Of a stretch of 64,000 nucleotides of DNA, positions 55,968-64,000 are shown in pieces. The translations under genes and the position numbers were made by a program. The stretch lies in assembly GCA_946405785.1 (NCBI GenBank), contig CAMJIH010000001.1:62001-126000 (forward strand). The letters are read 5' to 3'. The notes beneath the pieces are model-generated. The model saw only the letters and a program-made list of their open reading frames with translations, had not been told where the DNA came from and did not search any database. Source of the DNA: an uncultured bacterium. GTDB lineage: Bacteria; Patescibacteriota; Gracilibacteria; Absconditabacterales; Absconditicoccaceae. How positions within the stretch are numbered: position 1 is the stretch's first letter; each line of letters starts with the position of its first letter.

Positions 55968-58523
55968 TTATCTTGTTCTAGTTGTATAGCTTAACCAATC
56001 CATAAATCATTCATAAAAATCAGACCAATTTCTAAATGATGAAGAACGACTATCTGTTAAAATATCTTTCATATCTCTCTTAAAAGTATCTGATCTACTT
56101 CTCCATGAAGAACTATTCCTCAAATTTGGATAGTCTCTCTCTAATGAAGAAATAACGTTATCCCAAATATCATATATAGCTCTAATTTTCTTTAATTCAG
56201 AATCTGTAAAGTTTCCATAATAACTTGAAGATCTATTATAATAATAATCATCATAGTAATAACTAGAACTAGAGCTATATCCTCCAACATTTATTGTCCT
56301 TGTTCCATAAACTGAGCTGTCATTATCTTCTGTAAACTTTAGTCTAAATTCTCAATTTGTTCTAAATCTTACTAATGAACTAAATGTCTTTACTCAATTA
56401 TCTGATGTTGAGAATGTATATGTAGATCTATCCAAATCATAATCAGATGAGCTAGCGCTTCTCCATGATCCATTTCTATATTCTTGTACTTCTATTCTTA
56501 CCCTTTTATTGTAATTACTTGCGATACTTCAGTTACTAGCAATTGCCCTTAAGGTTACATTTATCCATTGATATGTTGATGGACTTGAAGATGATACTGA
56601 ATACACATAAAGCTCTTTCGCACTATATGATGAGCTATAACTTGAAGAACTTGATGATCATCCTACATTTATTGTTTTTGTTCAATAAACTGAACTGTCA
56701 TTATCTTCTGTAAACTTTAGTCTAAATTCTCAATTTGTTCTAAATCTTACTAATGAACTAAATGTCTTTACTCAATTATCTGATGTTGAGAATGTATATG
56801 TAGATCTATCCAAATCATAATCAGATGAGCTAGCGCTTCTCCATGATCCATTTCTATATTCTTGTACTTCTATTCTTACTCTTTTATTATAATTACTTGC
56901 AATACTTCAGTTACTAGCAATTGCTCTTAATGTTACATTTATCCATTGATAAGTTGATGGATTTGAAGATGATACTGAATAGACATAAAGTTCTTTTGCA
57001 TTATATGATGAGCTATAACTTGAAGAACTTGATGAACCAACATTTATTGTTCTTGATCAATAAACTGAACTATCATTATCTTCTGTAAACATCAATCTAA
57101 ATTCTCATGATGTTCTAAATCTTACTAGTGAATTAAATGTTTTAATTCAATTATCTGATGTTGAAAATGTATATGAAGTTTTATCCAAATCATAATCAGA
57201 TGAACTAGCACTTCTCCATGATCCATTTCTATATTCTTGAACTTCTATTCTTACTCTCTTATTATAATTACTTGCAACACTTCCATTGCTAGCAATTGCT
57301 CTTAATGTTACATTAATCCATTGATAAGTTGATGGATTTGAAGATGACACAGAATAAACAGAAAGTTCTTTTGCGTTATAAGACGAACTACTATAATATG
57401 AATTATCATTTGAACTAGTTGTATCAACATTAATAGTCTTTGTACCATAAACACTACTATCATATTCCTCTGTAAACTTTAATCTATATTCTCAAGTTCT
57501 TCTAAACCTAACTAAAGAATTAAATGTCTTTCTTCAATCATCTGATGTTGAAAAAGTATAAGATTCTTGACTTAAATCATAATCAGAGAAAGAAGCAGTC
57601 TTCCATGAACCATTTGTATATTGTTGAACTTCAATTTTTACTCTCTTATTATAATTACTTGCAATATTTCAGTTACTAGCAATCGCTCTAATACTAACAT
57701 CAACCCATTCATAAGTTGAAGGATTTGATGGAGATATAGAATAAACAGAGATTTCTCTTGCACTATATGATGATGAAGAAGAACTATTATCTGAATAATA
57801 TCAATCTACATTAAAAGTTTCATATGTTTTTTCTCCATTATCACGAAGTTCTGCAACCAATCTATACTCTCAAGATTCTCTAAATCTTACGAAACTATAA
57901 AATCTTTTTTCTCACCAATCTGAACGTGAAAATGTATAAGTAGATTTGTCTAAATCATATTCATAACTAGAAGCCCTTGACCATGAACCTCAATTATATC
58001 TTTCAACATAAAAATCAACTCTTCAATCATAATAATCATAAGATGAACTAGATCTTTTTACTTTTAATGTAACATCAACCCATTGATCTCTACTAGGTCT
58101 AGAATTAGAAATTGAAGAAAATTCAGGATAATAATCATTATAATAACTTGAACTTGAAGAACTATAACTTCAATCAAAGGTTCAATTTCTAAAATCATAA
58201 TTTGTAAGCAAATCATATGATGTTCTTCATGTTGCTCTTAAATGAATACCTCAAACATCATTACCATCATAAGTAAACCTTCATTCACAATTAGAAAGAG
58301 TAACTGTTCTATTATTTGGCAATGTTAGAGTACAAGAAATTGATGAAGATGTAGACTTTGAACTAACCTGAGCATCAAATGTCTTTGAATCAACTTTCTT
58401 AATATCGAAACAAAAACGACTACCATCAGAAAAACGAATATCCTGACAACTTGCAGAAGCTGTTCAAGAGAAAATGCACATTCATCATACAAGAAATGTT
58501 GCTAATAAAAGAAGTTTTTTCAT
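55968..58523 (-). CDS. 851-aa secreted tandem-repeat protein
   Basis: Signal peptide (KLLLLATFLVGGMCIFS), a small N-terminal beta domain with disulfide-able cysteines, then at least five repeats of about 125-129 residues. Each repeat has the form S-x-N-P-S-T-Y-(Q/E)-W-(I/V)-(N/D)-V-(T/S)-(L/I)-R-A-I-A-S-N, a central EVQEYRNGSWRSAS-type strand and SLVRFRT-x-(W/G)-E-(F/Y)-R-L. A Ser/Tyr-rich spacer (SSSSSYSSSY) separates the units. They look like Ig- or fibronectin-like beta sandwiches, giving a stalk. A helical C-terminal domain ends ...SYTTRTR. No wall-anchoring signal is visible. A good promoter precedes it. Confidence 0.82.
56287..57807. repeat. Coding tandem repeats with 375-387 bp period
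   Basis: The marker AACATTTATTGT-like string recurs at 56287, 56665, 57040, 57427 and 57808 (last two diverged). Copies one and two are nearly identical at the DNA level over some 330 bases, so they were duplicated or homogenised recently. Confidence 0.85.
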
Positions 58524-58568
58524 TGTAATATAATACAAAAGATAAAAGGTTTTTTTATCAAACAATAT

Positions 58569-58598
58569 ATTATATATATATTTAAAAAGAAATGTCAA
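58569..58598 (-). promoter_or_regulatory. Promoter of the repeat-protein gene
   Basis: Minus-strand TTGACA (58598-58593), 18-bp spacer, TATAAT (58574-58569), both consensus. About 40 bases of leader. Confidence 0.7.
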
Positions 58599-58800
58599 TA
58601 GTATTATGAACAACAACATACTGAAAATACAATTCACTCTATTGTTAAATTTGTTGGAGAAAAAAGCAAGGACAATAGGCTTATTACTACTAATTTTTTA
58701 CATATTTCCCAATTTGTCAAATGATTTTTTTCATAAATATTTGTAATCAATTAAAAAATAAATAATTAATTGCTGAAATTCTTTATTCCATCGTTTTGAT

Positions 58801-59190
58801 ATGCCTTTAAAAAAAGACAAAAAAAATACAGAGAACAAGAAAGATGAAAAGCTAAAAGTAAAAAAAGATAGTAGCAAGAAAATAAGCACTAAAAAAATTA
58901 CAAAAAAAGACAATCAAGAATGAACTAATATAATTAACTCAAAAAATTGAAATTATAAAACCCGAATAAGAGTAATTATAATATTCTTAATATCGATAAA
59001 TCTCATACTAACTCTGGTTCTAATAAATAAAATAAATCAGATTAACAAATGGACGCTTCTATATAACTGAGGAACAGAAAATTATAATAATCTAAAATCA
59101 GTATATGAAAGTCAGGAATATAAAGAATATATTGAAAATGAGATTAACGACTTAAAAAAGCAATTAGATAATAAAGAAATAGTAGAATAA
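58801..59190 (+). CDS. Single-pass membrane protein with Lys-rich N-terminus
   Basis: 129 residues, family unknown. A very basic, low-complexity N-terminal third (repeated KK, KD, KKIT) is followed by one TM helix (about 60-80, VIIIFLISINLILTLVLI). A charged extracytoplasmic tail, probably coiled coil, ends in NEINDLKKQLDNKEIVE. It lies 35 bases upstream of the DsbA-like gene and may be co-transcribed. Confidence 0.7.
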
Positions 59191-59225
59191 TAACTAAGTT
59201 TATTTTATCTTCATTATAATAAATT

Positions 59226-60179
59226 ATGGAAAAAAAAGAAAAAACTTGTGACTGCAATTGAAGTTGCAACTGTTGTAGCAATGGAACATGAATAGCTACA
59301 ATCATTTTAGTTATCATTGGTCTTATATGAGGAGCATGCCTATGAACAAATTTGAGCAATAAAGTTGATCAAATGGGAGAGAAAATTGATCAAATGCACA
59401 AATTAATTATCGAAATGTCATACGGATCAACAGAAAACTTCAACAAAGTTTACGAAAAAGTTATGACTGACGAGTACATAGAATCTATCAACTCTCAAAT
59501 CAATGCTCAATTAGAAAGCATGGGAGACTGATCAGAAGGATCTTCAGAAACAACTACAGGAGAATTAGTAAATCCTACAGATGAAGAATGGAACGGTACA
59601 GATGATGAAGCTTATAAATTATTCGGATTAAGCTGAACACCAGGTAATGCAATTATCAATACAAAAAATCGTATGTATAAAGCTATTGGTGGTGCTTATC
59701 CTAAATCAAGTTTTGATGAAGCTATTGCTCAATTAAAAGAAGGATCTGCTCAAACTGACGAAATCGGTAATGCAGGATACCTTACTGAAACTCAATTAGC
59801 AAAACTTCTAGATTGAGCATACTACAAAAACGACAATAAAGATGCTGAAATCGTTATCGTAGAATATTCTGATCTTATTTGTCCTTATTGTCAAAGACAT
59901 TTCGACAATCAAACACTTGAAAGTATCGTAGAAGAAGATAGTTCAGTTGCTTTAGTATTCAAAAACATGCCTCTTTCATTCCACCCAACAGCTGACTTAG
60001 GAGCTAAAGGAGTTGAATGTGCTGGAGAAATTGCAGGAACTGATGCTTATTACAACTTCCTAACTAAAGCATTTGCTACTGCTGAACAAGATGGAGAATT
60101 CACAAATGAATCTCTTGCAAACATCGCTAAAGAATTAAAAATCGATGCTAAAAAGTTTGATTCTTGCTTGAATGGTTAG
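59226..60179 (+). CDS. DsbA-like thioredoxin with N- and C-parts exchanged
   Basis: 317 residues. A cytosolic Cys-rich head (C8, C10, C14, C16, C17) precedes a TM anchor (about 22-42), a helical linker (45-130), and then the thioredoxin parts. Residues 134-172 (GLSGTPGNAIINTKN, GGAYPKSSFDEAI) are the cis-Pro/last-helix segment that in DsbA-like proteins follows the active site. Residues 208-317 (IVIVEYSDLICPYCQRHF with CPYC at 219-222, then VALVFKNMPLSFHPTA, then a helical domain) are the part that normally precedes it. The order is thus permuted. A role in disulfide formation for Cys-rich surface proteins is plausible. Confidence 0.82.
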
Positions 60180-60221
60180 ACAAACAAAAAGCCAAAAATA
60201 TCAATACAAAATGGCAAAAAC

Positions 60222-60250
60222 AAAAGCTGCTACTTCGGTAGCAGTTTTTT
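60222..60250 (+). terminator. Terminator after the DsbA-like gene
   Basis: GCTGCTAC-TTCG-GTAGCAGT followed by TTTTT. Confidence 0.9.
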
Positions 60251-60254
60251 ATTA

Positions 60255-60284
60255 TTGAAAACTCCTTTAAGAAAAGTATATATT
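60255..60284 (+). promoter_or_regulatory. Promoter of proS
   Basis: TTGAAA (60255-60260), 18-bp spacer, TATATT (60279-60284). The leader to the start at 60399 is about 105 bases and holds a small GTATG/CATAC hairpin (about 60313-60328); no known riboswitch was recognised. Confidence 0.5.
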
Positions 60285-60398
60285 AATCGGTTTTTATTTT
60301 GTTTTTGAAGTATGTATTTTCATACGCACCATGTCCCCACGAAATAATAATACTAAAAATTTCAGATAATTTTATTTTTTTCATTTATTAATCATAAA

Positions 60399-61910
<1,512 letters not shown>

Positions 61911-61913
61911 TTT

Positions 61914-62351
61914 TTAAGCACGATCAAATTGCTCAATTTGATTTGAATTATCAACATCATGTGGAGTATCAATATCTTTAACATCTCCAACATTAATATC
62001 TGCTGTACTACGAATAAATGGTTTATCAAAACGATCATTTTTTGCTATTACTTGTTCTTTCCAATTTTCATTCATTCCAGGTAATTTACCAGAATTTGGT
62101 TCTAGTACTCATCCTTCACTCATACCAGGAAAAAGCATTTTAGCTAGCTTTGAAGATTCTGTAGTACTTTCTATTAACTTAGTAATTGCATCTTCTTGAG
62201 AAGCCATAGTATTTTGAAGATGTTCTCCATATAATACTGGATCATCTATCATAGCTTTAAGATGAAACTCTGATCTAGAATCAACTTGATCTAGCTTATT
62301 CTCAAGAGTTTCATTGGTTTCATTACCTTTATATTGTTCAACTCATCACAT
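61914..62351 (-). CDS. Conserved protein of unknown function (145 aa)
   Basis: No family recognised. Soluble and acidic with a helical N-terminal half (ETNETLENKLDQVDSRSEF, then a short MIDDPVLYGEHL segment) and a Gly/Pro-containing middle (MSEGGVLEPNSGKLPGMNENW). The start ATG-TGA-TGA reads M-G-G. It ends 3 bases after the convergent proS stop. Genes downstream on this strand are absent; the next upstream gene ends 24 bases before it, so it may be the last gene of a three-gene operon (62351, 62900, 63199). Confidence 0.65.
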
Positions 62352-62375
62352 CTTTATGAAAAACAAGAAATAAAA

Positions 62376-62900
62376 TTATTTATCTTTAAATTTCATCTTA
62401 AAACACTTTCCTTCTTTTACCAATTGATATGTAAACTCTACATCATTAATTTTCATGGTATAATGATTATCTCATTCAGGCAAACGATAAATTACTTCTT
62501 CTCCATCGGGCATCACCTCAATAATCAATAGGATAGTTCTTCTTTGTCAAGCATACCAAAAATTCACAGGGACAATACAATCTCAATTAGGACTTAAAGT
62601 AGGAATAACATCAGTTCATACTCATTCAAAACCAAAATCTATATCATCTCTTCTTCCACTCTCAAAAGAAAGGAATTCAGGATTTTGTATATCTTCTTTA
62701 ACTTTATTAATAATCAATGTAATTTCTGAAGGAGTTAACTGTCTTTCTTTATTTGAAAGCTTATCTTCAAAGCTTAAAAGTCCTTCTAATCCAGCTCAAT
62801 CTCAAGCTTCTTGAATAAGATTAAGAATAGCTTGATCTAATGACTTTTTTTCTTCCATAGGGACATTATTATTCCCTACCACTTTTTTTGTTCTTTTCAT
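62376..62900 (-). CDS. Conserved protein of unknown function (174 aa)
   Basis: No family recognised. Predicted mixed alpha/beta: a helical N-terminal part (EEKKSLDQAILNLIQEAGDGAGLEG-like), then beta strands with TILLIIEVMPDGEEVIYRLP and a C-terminal YTMKINDVEFTYQLVKEGKCF. No signal or TM segment. In the middle of a probable three-gene unit of unknowns. Confidence 0.65.
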
Positions 62901-62926
62901 GATTCAAATTTGATAGGAAATAAAAA

Positions 62927-63199
62927 CTATATAGACGAAATCATCGCATCTAAATTAACAGCTTCTTCTGATTGTTCTTCTTGTTGCTTCATAGCATTAA
63001 CTTGATCCATTCTTAGTTGCATTTGTTCCTGTTGAACTTCACTATAAGTTTGATTTACAGAATTCTTAAAAATTTCATACAACTTTTCGAACACATCAGG
63101 ATCTAGTTGATCATTTTGAATTAATGCTTTTAATCCCCACCCCATTTTCCAATTAGGAAGAGCATCAATTACTTTCAACATAAACTCTTTTTTTGTCAT
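62927..63199 (-). CDS. Conserved small helical protein (90 aa)
   Basis: No family recognised. Two to three helices: KKEFMLKVIDALPNWKMGWG, then LDPDVFEKLYEIFKNSV, then a Gln/Glu-rich coiled-coil tail. It contains no TGA codon. First gene of a likely three-gene minus-strand unit. Confidence 0.65.
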   Translation of the reverse strand: MTKKEFMLKVIDALPNWKMGWGLKALIQNDQLDPDVFEKLYEIFKNSVNQTYSEVQQEQMQLRMDQVNAMKQQEEQSEEAVNLDAMISSI

Positions 63200-63311
63200 T
63201 ATTTTTTTGTTTGCTGAAATAAAAATTTCACAAATAAATTTTAATCAAAAAATTTTATATGTCAAAAAACCGCTACTATTTTAATAAAATACCTAAAAAA
63301 TAGAGAAATTA

Positions 63312-63339
63312 TTGTAAAATAGAAAAACTTATTTATAAT
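63312..63339 (+). promoter_or_regulatory. Promoter of the murE-like gene
   Basis: TTGTAA (63312-63317), 16-bp spacer, TATAAT (63334-63339), 43 bases before the ATG. Confidence 0.55.
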
Positions 63340-63382
63340 TATATTAAATTATGGGAATTTTTATTTTAAGTCTAATTAAATT

Positions 63383-64000
63383 ATGAAAAAATTAATCAAG
63401 AAGGTGTTATGTTATGATAAAATATACCCAATAATCAAAGATTCATCATTATACCATCTTTACAAAAAAAGCCAATGAGATATTGCAAATTCACTATACA
63501 ATAATCCATGAAACAACTTTTTCATAATTGGTGTAACTTGAACTAACGGAAAAACAACAACCGTAAATCTCCTTCAAAAAATTCTTAATGATAATGTCGC
63601 ACCAACAATTTCAATTAGTACAGCAGATATCAGAATAGATACCCAAAGAAAAGAGAATTCAAAAAAAATGACTTCTCTTAACGTTTTTGATTTACATTCT
63701 TATCTTACAACAGCTAAAGATAGCTGATGTAGAATTGCTGTATTAGAAGCATCATCACAATGATTAGATCAACATAGATTTGAAGGAATCGATTTCGATG
63801 CTGCAGTATTAACAAATATTACACACGATCATCTTGATTACCACTGAGATATGGAAAGATATGCTAATGCAAAAAAAATCCTTTTTAAAAATGTATTATC
63901 AAATAAAAAACAGACAAAAATATGAGTCTTCCCTACTGATGATACATACTGAAGAAAATGGTTTGAAGAAATGCCATTAGATAAAAAAATTAGTTATTCA
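63383..64000 (+). CDS. murE: MurE-type UDP-MurNAc-tripeptide ligase (partial)
   Basis: The first 206 residues of a Mur ligase; the rest lies beyond the window. P-loop FIIGVTGTNGKTTTVNLL (Gly of GTNGKT read from TGA at the first position), then FDLHSYL and [37 protein letters not shown], which is the MurE pattern (S-S-x-x-L-x-x-x-R, N-x-x-x-D-H-L-D-x-H). It adds the third residue (diaminopimelate or lysine) to the peptidoglycan stem. The N-terminal UMP-binding domain is shortened: the P-loop starts near residue 50 instead of about 110. Confidence 0.88.

Overview
The window is an AT-rich bacterial chromosome segment from a lineage that reads UGA as glycine (genetic code 25). That code is known from the candidate phyla Gracilibacteria (BD1-5) and Absconditabacteria (SR1). 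The evidence is direct: under the standard code almost every gene is cut into pieces by TGA, but if TGA is glycine the frames run cleanly to TAA or TAG. The TGAs then fall on invariant glycines, for example the Walker A of a ClpB-type ATPase, the P-loop of MurE, the GHNIG of a DnaQ-type nuclease and the glycines around the PLP lysine of GlyA. All coordinates here use that code; about 52 protein genes and two tRNAs result. No rRNA, CRISPR array, insertion sequence or prophage was seen.

Layout. 1-3.9 kb: DnaQ-type nuclease (partial), small membrane protein, FKBP lipoprotein, PduL phosphotransacylase, GlyA. 3.9-8.3 kb: two overlapping polytopic proteins resembling VirB6/TrbL. 8.5-18.5 kb: cell-envelope sugar genes (pyruvyl transferase, two glycosyltransferases), a C-terminal half of UvrB, and a 1542-residue unknown protein. 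18.5-28 kb: M3 peptidase, an N-terminal half of ClpB, a GH26 glycosidase, a three-gene membrane/HTH operon, a lytic transglycosylase and an S-layer-homology protein. 28-38 kb: hydrolase, P-loop ATPase with KH domain, divergent pyruvate kinase, EF-P, Dus, a C-terminal half of PriA, RluA-type synthase, a structured RNA, RuvA, DinD and tRNA-His. 38-43 kb: a tail-collar-like exported protein and a 1444-residue Cys-rich surface protein with a YadA-like head. 43.5-56 kb: rpsP, rpmG, tRNA-CAU, gatC, SPFH protein, EnvC-like protein, peptide-binding protein, SecG, RsmI, a FemX-like transferase, SecD and an EEP hydrolase. 56-64 kb: a tandem-repeat surface protein, a DsbA-like thioredoxin, ProRS, three small unknowns and the start of MurE.

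Themes. The cell invests in envelope and surface functions: SLH protein, YadA-like/Cys-rich protein, repeat protein, collar protein, T4SS-like membrane proteins, lytic and LytM-like enzymes, FemX and MurE. This fits a small, host-dependent, surface-active lifestyle, but that is inference. Several proteins are broken or reordered at domain borders. UvrB and PriA each lack the first RecA lobe with Walker A/B, and ClpB lacks its second ATPase ring. A GT-B glycosyltransferase and a DsbA-like thioredoxin both appear circularly permuted. One 185-codon gene (9614-10171) uses only GGN for glycine and looks recently acquired.

Transcription signals are conventional: TTGACA/TTGAAA-type -35 boxes, 16-18 bp spacers, TATAAT-like -10 boxes and many hairpin-plus-T terminators. 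Convergent genes are packed so tightly that some stop codons lie inside terminator stems. Shine-Dalgarno sequences are infrequent.
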